Source: Roseiarcus sp963835885 (GTDB taxonomy: Bacteria > Pseudomonadota > Alphaproteobacteria > Rhizobiales > Beijerinckiaceae). From it: 64,000 bases of DNA. The position numbers and the translations under genes were made by a program. The DNA lies in NCBI GenBank assembly GCA_963835885.1, contig CAWIHF010000026.1, forward strand, positions 1 to 64,000, given 5' to 3'. Under the pieces are notes generated by a model. The model saw only the letters and a list, made by a program, of their open reading frames with translations, was not told where the DNA came from and ran no database searches. Shown piece after piece: positions 44,750 through 54,063 of the stretch (position 1 is the stretch's first letter; every line of letters begins with the position of its first letter).

Positions 44750-45994
44750 GCTAGCCCGACTTTCTCAACTGGCGCAGGCAGACGGCGAATTTCGGGGTTG
44801 TGAGGGAGCGAAAAGCGAGTTGTTTCAACGACGAGGTTTCGAAATTCGCGTGTAGTGGAGACCAAGTACCTTTGCAGAAGAATAGTTTGGCGTAGATTTG
44901 TTCGTCATGTCTTTGCGCCCGAATCGACGCTTCAAGGACGGCAAGGAGCACCGCTAGTGGAGCATTGTCGAGAGCAAGCGCTGCGCCGGCGGCAAAGTCG
45001 TGCAGCGCCAAGTCCTCTATCTCGGCGAAATCAACGACAGCCAGCAGGAAAGCTGGCGCCGGGTGATCGAGGCCTTCGACGAGGGGGCGCAACAAACCAC
45101 TCAATTGGCCCTGTTCCCCGCCGATCGGCCGCTGCCCGATCACGCCGAGGGCCATGGGGTGCAGATCCGGCTCGGGGCCATGCAGCTGCACCGGCCGCGG
45201 CAATGGGGGGCGTGCTGGCTCGCCTGTCAGCTCTATGAGCAACTGGAACTCGACCGTTTCTGGGCGGCTCGTCTGCCCGATTCGCGCCAAGGGACCTGCT
45301 GGAGCCACATCCTCGAGACGCTGGTCTGCTACCGGCTCATCGATCCAGGCAGCGAGTGGCGCTTGCACCGGCTGTGGTTCGAGCAAAGCGCCATGGGCGA
45401 TCTGCTCGGCGGAGATTTTGCGCTGGTCGAGAAGAACGCGCTCTATCGCTGCCTCGAAGGCCGCTACCTGTTGCGCACCAATATGCGCGGGCGCGATCCC
45501 GCCGAGCTGTGGCGGTTCTACATTCAACTCGTCGAAGTCGAGGCGGCCTTCAAGAACCTCAAGGACGATCTGCAGCTACGGTCGATCTACCACCAGCTGG
45601 AGCAGCGCGTTGAGGCGCACATCTTCGTGGCCTTCCTCGCCTATTGTCTGCACGTCACGCTGCGCGCCAGGCTCAGGCCGCTGGCCGCCGGCCTCACCCC
45701 GCGCGCGGTGCTCGACAAGCTTGCCGCCATCCAGATGCTCGACGTCCACTTCCCAACCATCGACGGCCGAACCCTGATCCTGAGCCGTTACACCGAGCCC
45801 AACGCCGACCATAAACTCCTCCTGCGGCAACTCGGGCTCACCCTGCCGCCGCAGTCGCCGCCGCTAATCACCGCTCCTGCTCCGGCGGCTCAGCACCCGC
45901 AACCCGCCATGTAGTGGAGACCTTCGACCGCCCAGCCTTGATTCCACGGCCCTTTCCACCCGTCCGCATCCCGTGTTGAGAAAGTCGGGCTAGC
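44750..45994 (+). mobile_element. Internally deleted IS1634-type element with perfect ends
   Basis: GCTAGCCCGACTTTCTCAAC at 44750-44769 recurs exactly inverted at 45975-45994. The element is 1245 bases, shorter than autonomous IS1634 members, because the middle of the transposase gene is missing. Confidence 0.85.
44907..45914 (+). pseudogene. IS1634 family transposase, internal deletion
   Basis: The N-terminal part runs from ATG 44907 (MSLRPNRRFKDGKEHR), meets an in-frame TAG where the family has a Tyr-Trp, and continues WSIVESKRCAGGKVVQRQVLYLGEINDSQQESWRRV. The frame then reaches VEKNALYRCLEG and jumps directly to YLLRTNMRGRDPAELWRFYIQLVEVEAAFKNLKDDL, the region near the catalytic Glu. The catalytic middle of a few hundred residues is absent. 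The C-terminal part is conserved (VEAHIFVAFLAYCLHVTLRARL). Not functional as a transposase. Confidence 0.85.
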
Positions 45995-46004
45995 GTCAAC
46001 GAAT

Positions 46005-47067
46005 TAGAGCGGAATCCGATCATCCTGTATCGTCCAGATAACCACAGGATTTGAAGTAATTTGTACATTCCGAGGGGTGGAAGATTTCGGCGCAGGTTTC
46101 GAGTGCGCGCATCAGGCCCGAGACGGTCCGTTCGGCGATTTTGCGCAGGAAGGCTTTGAGCTTGGAGAAGGCTTTTTCGATGGGGTTCATATCAGGACTG
46201 TAGGCCGGGAGATATCGCAACTCCGCGCCCGCCGCCTTGATCAGTTGCTCGACCCGCGGCCCCTTGTGAGCGGGGAGATTGTCCATGACGACGGTCTCGC
46301 CGGGCGAGAGGGTGGGCACGAGGCATGTCTCCAGCCAATCCTCGAACCGGGCGGCGTTGATCGGTCCGTCGAAAGTCTTTGCCGCCGTCAGGCCGCGAAG
46401 GCGAAGGCCGGCGACCAACATTACCGTTTTGTAGTGACTGTGCGGGATGGCGGCCCGCAAGCGGCGCCCGCGCCGGCAACGTCCGCTTTTGCGCGCGAGA
46501 TTGGTGGAGGCTCCCGTCTCGTCAATGAAAACCAGTTTCGTCGGATCGAGATCGAGCTGCCCCGCGAACCATTCCCGGCGTCGATTTTGCACGTCCGCGC
46601 GTTGTTGTTCCTCGGCGTGCGCCGCTTTTTTTTAAAGGTGATCTCGTGACGGTCGAAGAAACGCCACAGCACGGAGACCGCAAAGCGCTCGCCGCAATTG
46701 CCGATCAGCTGTTCCTTTATCTCGAGCAGCGTGATGTCCGGCCTGCGCCGGATCAGGCCCAAGAGATAGTCGCGATGCGCCTCGATCCGGCCGGAGCGCC
46801 GATCGCCCCCGGAAGGCGTCGGCGAAATCTCGCCCGTGGTATTGAACCGCTTCACCCAGCGCACGGCGCTCGCGACGCTCACTTTGAAACGCGCGGCCGC
46901 CTGATTGCGCGACAACCCGCCCAACACCACCGCCTCGACCACGCGCTCGCGAAGATCGTCGGAAACAGCCATCCCCGCCGCCTCCCTCTCGCGGCGCGAA
47001 TGAGGAAGCAGACATTAGCCGATTCGGGAATCCCCCAACCGATTCAATCCGTTCGGATACCGCTCTA
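46005..47067 (-). mobile_element. IS630 family element, copy 2
   Basis: TAGAGCGGAATCCGATCATCC at one end and GTTCGGATACCGCTCTA at the other are inverted ends with TA duplications. Nearly identical to the element at 39.5-40.6 kb but in the opposite orientation. It sits between the IS1634 remnant and an older IS630 fragment. Confidence 0.88.
46020..46972 (-). CDS. IS630 family transposase, copy 2, frame change at A-run
   Basis: The N-terminal part (MAVSDDLRERVVEAVVLGGLSRNQAAARFKVSVASAVRW) runs to ITFKKK at an eight-A run near 46625-46636. After the run this copy has GCGGCGC where copy 1 has GGCGC, so the rest of the protein (QNRRREWFAGQLDLDPTKLVFIDETGAS, VVMDNLPAHKG, YSPDMNPIEKAFSKLKAFLRK) lies in another frame. 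Either a two-base difference has inactivated this copy, or expression needs a ribosomal frameshift at the A-run, as known in several IS630 elements. Confidence 0.85.
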
Positions 47068-47131
47068 GTGGTGTTTTTCTGAATCTCTGTCGCCGCGAGA
47101 GCAGCGACGGAGGTGATTTCTGGCCAAGAAG

Positions 47132-47638
47132 GTGATTGCGGTCAAGAAGTACGTGGTGAAGCTGAGCGCCGAGGAGCGCATGCGGCTTGAAGCTCTGATT
47201 CACGTGGGCAAGAGTTCGGCGCGAATGCTGACGAGGGCGCGCATCCTGCTCAAGGCCGACATTTCGGAGGCGGGCGAAGGCTGGAGCGACAGCGCAATCT
47301 CGGCAGCGCTGGATACCAGCGTCAACAATGTCGCTCGCACCCGTCAACAGCTGGTCGAGGAGGGGGTTCGAGGCGACGCTAAGCCGCAAGTACAATCCCA
47401 ACTCTGCCCGGCCGCGGATATTCGACGGGACGGCGGAGGCGAAACTGATCGCTCTAGCTTGCTCGCCCGCTCCGGAGGGGTTCGCGCGCTGGACCCTGCG
47501 TCTCCTGGAAGAAAAAGTTCGTCGAATTGAACATCGTCGAGAAGGCCAGCGACAATACGATCGGACGGACGTTAAAAAAACGCTCTTAAACCGCACCGCA
47601 AGCGGCAATGGGTGATCCCGCCCGAAGCCAATGCGGGG
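47132..47638 (+). pseudogene. IS630 family transposase, third type, 5' fragment
   Basis: The frame starts near GTG 47132: IAVKKYVVKLSAEERMRLEALIHVGKSSARMLTRARILLKADIS, then DSAISAALDTSVNNVARTRQQLVEEG, the N-terminal helix-turn-helix of another IS630 group. After shifts it continues FEATLSRKYNPNSARPRIFDGTAEAKLIALACSPAPEGFARWTLRLLEEKV and, after a third change, KPHRKRQWVIPPEANAG, where it stops abruptly before the catalytic core. The 3' half is lost at the junction with the RAYT copy 4 flank. Confidence 0.8.
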
Positions 47639-47678
47639 CGCAGAACCGGCGCAGCGCGTCACAGGCGCGGGGCTTTAC

Positions 47679-48474
47679 GGTGACACTTGCATCTTTCCCC
47701 GTATCAGGCGATTGTCCTCCCGACGATCGCCTTTTCAAGGAGCCTCCATGTCGCGCATCGGCCGGTTTGTCGTTCCCGATCTGCCGCATCATGTGACCCA
47801 GCGCGGCAACCGGCGCGAAAAGGTGTTTTTCGGCGACGACGATTACGCGCTCTATCGCGATCTCCTCGCGGAGGCCTGCCGGCGCGAGGGGGGCGCGGTG
47901 TGGGCCTATTGCCTGATGCCGAACCACGTCCACCTGATCCTGACGCCGCGGACGCCGGAGGGTCTCGGGCGGGCGCTCGGCAAGGCGCATCGGCGCTATT
48001 CGGCCTTCGTCAACGCGCGGATGCGGGTGACCGGCCATCTCTTCCAGGCGCGCTTTTCCTCGGTCGTGATGGACGAGGACCATTTGATGGCGGCGGCGCG
48101 CTATGGCGCGCTGAACCCGGTCCGGGCGAAGCTCGTCGCGAAGCCCGAGGATTGGCCGTGGTCGAGCGTCGGCGCCCATCTTGCCGGGCGCGACGACGGG
48201 CTGGTCGAGGTCGCGCCCTTGCTCGACCGCTGCGGCGGGCGCTTCGCCGATCTCATCGCCGAAGAGCCCGATCCCGCAAGGATCGCCGCGCTGCGCGCCG
48301 CCGAGACGATCGGCCGCCCGCTCGGCGCCGGCGCCTTCCTCGACCGCCTCGCGGCGCTGACCGGACGCGATCCGCGGCCAGGCAAGCGCGGGCACAAGAG
48401 CCGCGCGACGCAAGCGGTCGAGGAGGGAGCGCAACGCCGTCGACAGAAATAATGCAAAAAATCACCTGTCACTG
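47679..48474 (+). mobile_element. RAYT element, copy 4, complete
   Basis: Left terminal repeat GGTGACACTTGCATC at 47679-47693, REP-like hairpin at 47708-47730 (GCGATTGTCCTCCCGACGATCGC), transposase gene, and right terminal repeat ending CACCTGTCACTG near 48474. Only copy with both ends and an intact gene. Confidence 0.75.
47748..48452 (+). CDS. REP-associated tyrosine transposase (RAYT), copy 4, intact
   Basis: A 234-residue HUH/Y1 transposase from ATG 47748, with AAGGAGCC as ribosome site. It begins MSRIGRFVVPDLPHHVTQRGNRREKVFFGDDDYALYRDLLAEACRREG, has the metal-binding HVH in VWAYCLMPNHVHLILTPRTPEG, MRVTGHLFQARFSSVVMDEDHLMAAARYGALNPVRAKLV with the likely catalytic Tyr, and WPWSSVGAHL. The C-terminal 80 residues are basic. 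RAYTs cut single-stranded REP hairpins; a matching hairpin lies 17 bases upstream. This is the reference copy for the three damaged ones. Confidence 0.92.
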   Translation: MSRIGRFVVPDLPHHVTQRGNRREKVFFGDDDYALYRDLLAEACRREGGAVWAYCLMPNHVHLILTPRTPEGLGRALGKAHRRYSAFVNARMRVTGHLFQARFSSVVMDEDHLMAAARYGALNPVRAKLVAKPEDWPWSSVGAHLAGRDDGLVEVAPLLDRCGGRFADLIAEEPDPARIAALRAAETIGRPLGAGAFLDRLAALTGRDPRPGKRGHKSRATQAVEEGAQRRRQK

Positions 48475-48624
48475 TTTTCCTTGGGCTTTCTTTGGCGGCG
48501 ACCCTAAACGGGGTCGCAAGCTCCTGAAATCGTTGGGGGTCGGCCCTAAACTGGCGCTAAAGCGGCGATAAGGCCGGTTTTCGGAGATCGACGCCTCGGC
48601 CGCTGCGAACCCGGCGCGCCAGCC

Positions 48625-49470
48625 TCAGTCCGGCCCCGTCACCACCGGACAGTCGTCGCGGCTGCCCCATTCGGCCCACGAGCCGTCGTAGAGACCGGCG
48701 ATCGTGCCGCCCGCGGCGTCGACGGCGAGCGCGAGGATCGCCGCGCTGACGCCGGAGCCGCAGGTGGTGATGACCGGCTTGGCGAGATCGACCTTGTGTT
48801 CGGCGAAGATGGTCCTGAGCGTGTCTCGCGGCTTCAGCCGGCCATGCTCGACGACGTCGGCGAAGGGCACGTTCAGGCTGCCGGGCATATGGCCGCTCTT
48901 CGATCCGGGACGCGGCTCGGGCGCCTCGCCGCGGAACCGCTCGGCCGGACGGGCGTCGACGACCTGCGCCGATCCCGTCGCCAGCGCCGCGCGCACCTCA
49001 TCCAGCGAGGCGACAAAGGATTCGTCGAGCCGAGGCGTGAAGGGGCGGGGCTTTGGATGCGCCTCGCCGTGTTCGAGCGGCCTCCCCTCGGCGATCCATT
49101 TCGTCAGGCCGCCTTCGAGGATACGGACATCGGCGACGCCGTAAGCTCTGAGGGTCCACCAGACCCGCGCCGCCGCGAACAGGCCGAGGAAGTCGTAAAT
49201 GACGAAGCGCATGCCGTCGCCGAGCCCCAGCGCGGTCATCTCCTTGGCCAAAACCTCAGGTTTCGGCAACATGTGCGGCAGGGGCGTGCTGAGATCGGCG
49301 ATCGTGTCGATGTCGAAATAGACAGCGCCGGGAATATGCCCGAGCCGGAATTCAATGGGGCCGAAGCGACCGGTGTTCGGCAGGTGCCACGAGCCGTCGA
49401 TCACGCCGACATCGGCGGCGCCGAGTTCGGCGGCAAGTTCGTCGGTCGTGCAGAAGTCGCGCGGAGCCAT
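48625..49470 (-). CDS. sseA: 3-mercaptopyruvate sulfurtransferase
   Basis: A two-domain rhodanese protein of 281 residues that transfers sulfane sulfur from 3-mercaptopyruvate. The inactive N-terminal domain has VIDGSWHLPNTGR and RLGHIPGAVYFDIDTIAD. The C-terminal domain has VVDARPAERFRGEAPEPRPGSKSGHMPGSLNVPF and the active loop TTCGSGVSAAI, with the catalytic Cys in the CGSG(V/T) form of mercaptopyruvate rather than thiosulfate enzymes. ATG at 49470 begins MAPRDFCTTDELA. It is the third gene of a minus-strand run after cysK and alaX, 14 bases from alaX. Confidence 0.92.
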   Translation of the reverse strand: MAPRDFCTTDELAAELGAADVGVIDGSWHLPNTGRFGPIEFRLGHIPGAVYFDIDTIADLSTPLPHMLPKPEVLAKEMTALGLGDGMRFVIYDFLGLFAAARVWWTLRAYGVADVRILEGGLTKWIAEGRPLEHGEAHPKPRPFTPRLDESFVASLDEVRAALATGSAQVVDARPAERFRGEAPEPRPGSKSGHMPGSLNVPFADVVEHGRLKPRDTLRTIFAEHKVDLAKPVITTCGSGVSAAILALAVDAAGGTIAGLYDGSWAEWGSRDDCPVVTGPD

Positions 49471-49484
49471 CGTCGCCACCCTGA

Positions 49485-50196
49485 TCAAGCCGGGGTCAGC
49501 GCGATGCGCACGCGCCGATTGATCCTGCCCTTCTTCTCGATCTGGGTGACCGAGGCGCGGCCGATTTCGCCGGTGCGCGCGACATGCGTGCCTCCGCACG
49601 GCTGAAGATCCAAGGTGTCGATCGAGACCAGGCGCACTCGGCCCGTCCCGGTCGGAGGCTTGACCGACATCGTCTTGACCAGCCCCGGGTTCGCCTCGAG
49701 TTCCGCATCGGTAATCCAGCGATGCGTCACCGGCTTATCGAGCGCGATAAGCTCGTTGAGCCTCAGCTCCACCTCCGACTTGTCGAGCAGAGCCTCGCAG
49801 TCGAAGTCGAGCCGGCCCTCGCCCTCGCCGACCGAGCCGCCGGTCACCGGGTAGGGCAATACGACCGAGAGGAGGTGCAGCGCCGTGTGGGCGCGCATGC
49901 GATCGTAGCGGCGGTTCCAGTCGATCCGCGCGACGACGGCCGCTCCCGGGGGCGGGAGCGCGGCCCCTTCCACTGGAATATGCAGGATCGTCTTTCGATC
50001 GGCGTCATAGAGCGTATTGACGATCGCGACCGTCGCGCCGCCGTCGAGAATCAAGCACTCCTTGATCGCCGCCCTGGCCGCCGCCCTGCGGATAGAAGAC
50101 CGTCTGATCGAGCGCAATTCCGCGAGGCTCGGCGAAGACGACGATCGCCGGCGTTTCGCGAAGGTAGGAATCGGCGCGGAAGAGGACCTCGGTCAT
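49485..50196 (-). CDS. AlaX-type alanyl-tRNA editing protein, frameshifted
   Basis: A stand-alone editing hydrolase that removes mis-charged Ser or Gly from tRNA-Ala. From ATG 50196: MTEVLFRADSYLRETPAIVVFAEPRGIALDQTVFYPQGGGQ. After a one-base shift near 50060 it continues LDGGATVAIVNTLYDADRKTILHI, then the zinc sites HTALHLL (H-x-x-x-H) and LQPCGGTHVARTGEIG (C-x-x-x-H). The size (about 236 residues repaired) and N-terminal domain fit AlaX medium/long forms. The start overlaps the cysK stop as TGATG. Confidence 0.88.
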
Positions 50197-51228
50197 CAGA
50201 CGAAAACTCGCGGAGCGCGCCCCTGCGCCTCGAGCCATGCCGGAACCGGCAGGTTCTTGGAGCGCAGGAAAGCGGGGTTGAAAAGCTTGGAGGCGTAGCG
50301 CGCGCCGGAATCGCATAGGATCGTCACAATCGTGTGGCCGGGTCCGAGTTCGCGCGCAAGCCGGATCGCGCCGGCGATGTTGATGCCGGAGGAGCCGCCG
50401 AGAAGGAGCCCTTCCTCGATCACCAGATCGAAAATGATCGGCAGCGCCTCCTCGTCGGAAATCTGGAAAGCGAAGTCGACGGGCGCGCCCTCGAGATTGG
50501 CCGTGACTCGCCCCTGGCCGATGCCCTCGGTGACGGAGGAGCCGGAACTCGTAAGTTCGCCGGTCGTGTAGTAGGAATAGAGCGCTGCGCCCATGGGGTC
50601 GGCGAGTGCGATCTTGACGCGCGGATCGCGTTCCTTCAGCGCCATGCCGACGCCCGCCAGCGTGCCGCCGGTGCCGACGGCGCTGACGAAGCCGTCGATG
50701 CGGCCGTCGAGATCGTCGAAGATCTCCGGTCCTGTCGTCTCGTAATGCCCGTGGCGGTTGGCGACGTTGTCGAACTGATTGGCCCACACCGCGCCGTCCG
50801 GTTCGGTCTCGGCGAGCGTCTCCGCGAGTCGGCCAGAATATCGGACGTAATTGTTGGGGTTGGAATAGGGAACCGCCGGAACCTCGATCAATTCCGCGCC
50901 GGCAAGCCGCAGCATGTCCTTCTTTTCCTGGGTCTGGGTGTCGGGAATCACGATGATGGCCCGGTAGCCCAGAGCGCCCGCCACCATTGCAATGCCGATG
51001 CCGGTGTTGCCGGCCGTGCCTTCGACGACGACTCCTCCCGGACGAAGGGGGCCGCGTTCGGCCGCGTCGCGGATGATCGCGAGCGCCGCCCGATCCTTGA
51101 CCGATCCTCCGGGATTCATGAACTCGGCCTTGCCGAGAATCGTGCAGCCGGTTTCCTCTGAGGCGGCCTTCAAGCCGGATGAGCGGCGTTCGGCCGATCG
51201 CGCCGACGACATCGCGCTTGAACTTCAT
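50196..51228 (-). CDS. cysK: Cysteine synthase family protein, frameshifted
   Basis: PLP-dependent O-acetylserine sulfhydrylase-type enzyme making cysteine from O-acetylserine and sulfide. The first 18 residues (MKFKRDVVGAIGRTPLIRLE) are in one frame. A one-base shift near 51170 leads to the rest: ILGKAEFMNPGGSVKDRAAL with the PLP Lys, VVEGTAGNTGIGIAMV (the substrate Asn loop), VSAVGTGGTLAGVG (PLP phosphate loop) and LLLGGSSGINIAGA, and VTILCDSGARYASKLF near the C-terminus. The repaired protein has about 343 residues. First gene of the cysK-alaX-sseA run. The exact sulfur donor or paralog type is inferred from the family only. Confidence 0.9.
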
Positions 51229-51326
51229 GAAGCTTCCTCAGAATGGCGGTTCAGGGTAGGCAACCGCGCGTCTTGCGACAAGCCTCGCCGCTTTGGGTGC
51301 GACGAACGCAAAAAAGGGAGCGCGTT

Positions 51327-52197
51327 TTGTTCTTCGTCGCGTCGAAAATATTCTGGATGTTCGCCTCGCCGGTCGTTCTGTTGCTGATCGTCGCCTTTGT
51401 GGCGGTCCTTCGCTCCGCCATGCGTCCTTCGGCTGCGGCTCGCGCGGTCGCGATCGGGGCCATCCTCCTTCTCGCGGCGGTCGCGACCACGCCGATCGGC
51501 CTCCTGCTGGTTGCGCCGCTCGAGGACCGATTTCCCCAGCCGCCGGCGGACATGCCGCCTCCAGACGGGATCATCGTGCTCGGCGGCGCCATCCGGGCTG
51601 CGGAGAGCGCGGACCGTGGCCAAGCCGTGTTTCAGCGAAGGGGAGCGCGTTGTCGAGGCGGCGATCCTTGCAAAGCGCTATCCGAACGCGCGGGTGATAT
51701 TCACCGGCGGGACCGGCTCGTTGCTGGTCGCGAACTCGCCAACCGAGGCCCAACAGGTGAAAAAGCTACTGGTCGAACTTGGCGTCGACCCGTCGCGCAT
51801 TACGCTCGAGGCAGATTCCCGCAACACCGACGAAAACGCACGCTTCACCGCGGAACTGGTCCACCCGCAACCGAAGCAGCGCTGGCTGCTCGTGACTTCG
51901 GCGTATCATATGCCCCGGTCGATGGGCCTGTTCAAGAAGGCCGGGTTCAATGTGACTGCCTTCCCGGTCGCGTTCCGCACGCTCGGTGAAGGGCGCGGTC
52001 CGCAATGGGAGACAGATCCGGCTCGCAACCTCGAGACTTTCGAAATCGCCGCGCATGAATGGATCGGCCTCGTCGCGTACTGGGCGACCGGCCGGATCGA
52101 TCATCTTTTTCCGGGGCCCGAGCGCGCCGGATCGGCCGAACCGGCCCGCCCGGCGAAACCTGCGGAGGCGGCGCGCGCCGGCGGCGAAGCTCATTGA
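51327..52197 (+). CDS. YdcF family (DUF218/ElyC-type) membrane protein, frameshifted
   Basis: An envelope protein. Two N-terminal helices are visible (SPVVLLLIVAFVAVLR and AVAIGAILLLAAVATTPIGLLL). A periplasmic DUF218 domain follows: PDGIIVLGGAI, then after a one-base shift near 51640 EGERVVEAAILAKRYPNARVIFTGGTG, ITLEADSRNTDENARFTAELV and LLVTSAYHMPRSMGLFKKAGF. This is the ElyC/SanA/YdcF fold, linked to envelope or peptidoglycan maintenance in some species. TTG at 51327 has an AGGGAG site; ATG at 51357 is an alternative. Repaired length is about 289 residues. Divergent from cysK. Confidence 0.85.
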
Positions 52198-52204
52198 TCC
52201 CCGC

Positions 52205-52483
52205 CTATTCGATGGAGGGCGCTCCCAGGCGATAGACGCCGCGAAAGCCCGCCGGATCGACGGCCTTGCCCTTGCGATAGATCACGAGCCTGCCTTCCAG
52301 AGCGAGCCCGACCGCGGCGCGCCGAACGTCGCCCAAATGCGAACGCCACCCGAGTTCGTCGTCGCCGCGCGCCTCAGCGAAGGCCTTCGCAACATCGATT
52401 GGGTTGATGGTGCAGCCTCGCGCCGCCTGCGCGCAAAGGCGCATGACGACCGCCTCGAGGTCCGTCTTTGAATCGGGGCTCAT
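52205..52483 (-). CDS. DUF3253 family protein
   Basis: A 92-residue protein with the DUF3253 layout: LEAVVMRLCAQAARGCTINPIDVAKAFAEARGDDELGWRSHLGDVRRAAVGLALEGRLVIYRKGKAVDPAGFRGVYRLG, a winged-helix-like unit with the invariant DP-x-x-x-x-G-x-x-R(Y)RL end. It probably binds nucleic acid, but no role is established. It converges with the YdcF-type gene (7 bases apart). Confidence 0.85.
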   Translation of the reverse strand: MSPDSKTDLEAVVMRLCAQAARGCTINPIDVAKAFAEARGDDELGWRSHLGDVRRAAVGLALEGRLVIYRKGKAVDPAGFRGVYRLGAPSIE

Positions 52484-52523
52484 GCGCCTTCTCTTATCGA
52501 TGGGCTAGGGTCTTCAAGCGCTG

Positions 52524-52850
52524 TCAGGGACACAGGTCGTGCGTCGCCATGCTCGCCGCAACGTCGATCGGCAGGCATTTCGTCTCGACGATTTCGCGGG
52601 TCCGGTTGATCACGACGAAGCGGTCGTCCAAAAGCACGTGCGCCTCGAGACAGGTCTGCATTTTCTTGTCGGCCAATTTATTGATTAAGCCTTTGTAATA
52701 GAGCTTGATTGCGATCAGGCGGGCGTCATAGGCGATGCTTTGGAGAGCATTTCGATCCGAGCATTCGTTCGGCAGGTCGACGCTGATCACGGCATGGGCG
52801 GGGCTCGCCGGCCAAAAGGCGATTAGGGCCACAAGCAAAATCGCGCGCAT
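52524..52850 (-). CDS. Small secreted protein of unknown function
   Basis: A 108-residue protein with a clear Sec signal peptide (MRAILLVALIAFWPASPAHA, cleavage after AHA). The mature part has four Cys (NECSDRN, MQTCLEAHV, ETKCLPI and HDLCP), suggesting two disulfides in the periplasm. No family is recognised. ATG at 52850 is preceded by GAGGAG. It lies just upstream of, and divergent from, the ntr operon. Confidence 0.75.
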   Translation of the reverse strand: MRAILLVALIAFWPASPAHAVISVDLPNECSDRNALQSIAYDARLIAIKLYYKGLINKLADKKMQTCLEAHVLLDDRFVVINRTREIVETKCLPIDVAASMATHDLCP

Positions 52851-53049
52851 GATGCTGCTCCTCCTCTGGGTGTGAGTCTCTCAAGGGCTGCCCGCCAGCG
52901 CTCCGATATAGCGGGTTGGGTTTGCACTCAAAGATTTTTCGGCCGAAACCGCCAGGATTGCGCCCGGAAAAACTATCGCCCTCCGCCTCCCTTCCTGCGG
53001 GTCGAGCACAGCTTGCTTTCGGCGGTTCGATGACTACAGTGTAGGCAAT

Positions 53050-54063
53050 ATGTCCAATGCTCAAAAACTAAGCAATCGTTGGAATATCGAGCTCGGCCCC
53101 GTCCGGCTCGATGGCGGCGCTATGCTCGCGCCGATGTCGGGGGTCAGCGACCTGGCGATGCGGCGGATTGCACAGCGCTTCGGCGCGGCGTTGGTCTTTT
53201 CCGAAATGGTGGCGGCTGAAACCTATCTCGAAGGCGACGCCGAGGCGACGATGCGCGCCGAGGGGGAGGGGGTTTCGCCCCACGCCGTCCAGCTCGTCGG
53301 ATGCGAGCCTCGCGCGCTCGCCGAGACCGCGCGGAGGGTCGAGGCGGCTGGCGCCGCAATCATCGACGTCAATATGGGCTGCCCGGCGCGTCGAGTTTCC
53401 GGCGCGCTCGCCGGGGCGGCGCTCATGCGGGATCTCGGCGACGCCGAGCGGATCCTGGCTGCAGTCGTCGAGGCGGTTTCGGTCCCGGTGACGGTCAAGA
53501 TGCGCCTCGGCTGGGACGAGAGGTCACTCAATGCGCCGGAGCTCGCCCGGCGGGCGGAGCGCGCGGGCGTGCGGATGGCGACCGTTCATGGGCGAACCCG
53601 GGCGCAATTCTATGCCGGCCGGGCCGACTGGCGGGCGGCGCGGGCCGTGGTCGACGCCGTCGCCATGCCTGTCGTCGTCAACGGTGACTGCAAGGGCCTC
53701 GAGGACGCGCGCGCCATGCTGGCGCAATCGGGCGCCAGGGGCGTTATGATCGGGCGCGCTGCGCTGGGGGCGCCGTGGCTCGTCGGGGCGGTGTCGCGGG
53801 CGCTGAAAGACGACGGCCCGCTTCGGCTTCCCCCGCAGCAAGAAAGGCGAACGGCGGCGCTCGAGCATCTCGACTGGCTGATTTGCAAGCTGGGCCCTCG
53901 CGGTGGCCTGCGACATGCTCGGAAGCATCTCTCGGCCTACGCGGAGGCGGCGGACTCGCCCCCATGGCTTCGCCGCGACCTCGTGACGACGGACGATCCC
54001 GCCTGCGCGCGCGATCTGCTCACCCGCGCCTTCGACGAGGCGCCGCTGGAGGCGGCGGCGTGA
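53050..54063 (+). CDS. dusB: tRNA-dihydrouridine synthase (NifR3)
   Basis: FMN enzyme reducing uridine in the tRNA D-loop, first gene of the ntr operon as in many Rhizobiales. The 337 residues show the TIM-barrel motifs LAPMSGVSDLAMRRIAQRFGA, EMVAAETYLEG, QLVGCEPRALAETARR, and the catalytic Cys in IIDVNMGCPARRVSGALAGAAL. Further FMN contacts are VTVKMRLGWDE, VHGRTRAQFYAGRADW, VVVNGDCK and GVMIGRAALGAPWL. The ntrB start overlaps its stop (GTGA). Confidence 0.95.
   Translation: MSNAQKLSNRWNIELGPVRLDGGAMLAPMSGVSDLAMRRIAQRFGAALVFSEMVAAETYLEGDAEATMRAEGEGVSPHAVQLVGCEPRALAETARRVEAAGAAIIDVNMGCPARRVSGALAGAALMRDLGDAERILAAVVEAVSVPVTVKMRLGWDERSLNAPELARRAERAGVRMATVHGRTRAQFYAGRADWRAARAVVDAVAMPVVVNGDCKGLEDARAMLAQSGARGVMIGRAALGAPWLVGAVSRALKDDGPLRLPPQQERRTAALEHLDWLICKLGPRGGLRHARKHLSAYAEAADSPPWLRRDLVTTDDPACARDLLTRAFDEAPLEAAA

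Noticed and set aside
48500..48524. Terminator after RAYT copy 4
   Set aside because: GCGACCC-TAAACG-GGGTCGC is a good hairpin but has no T-run and lies far from a gene end; function unclear.
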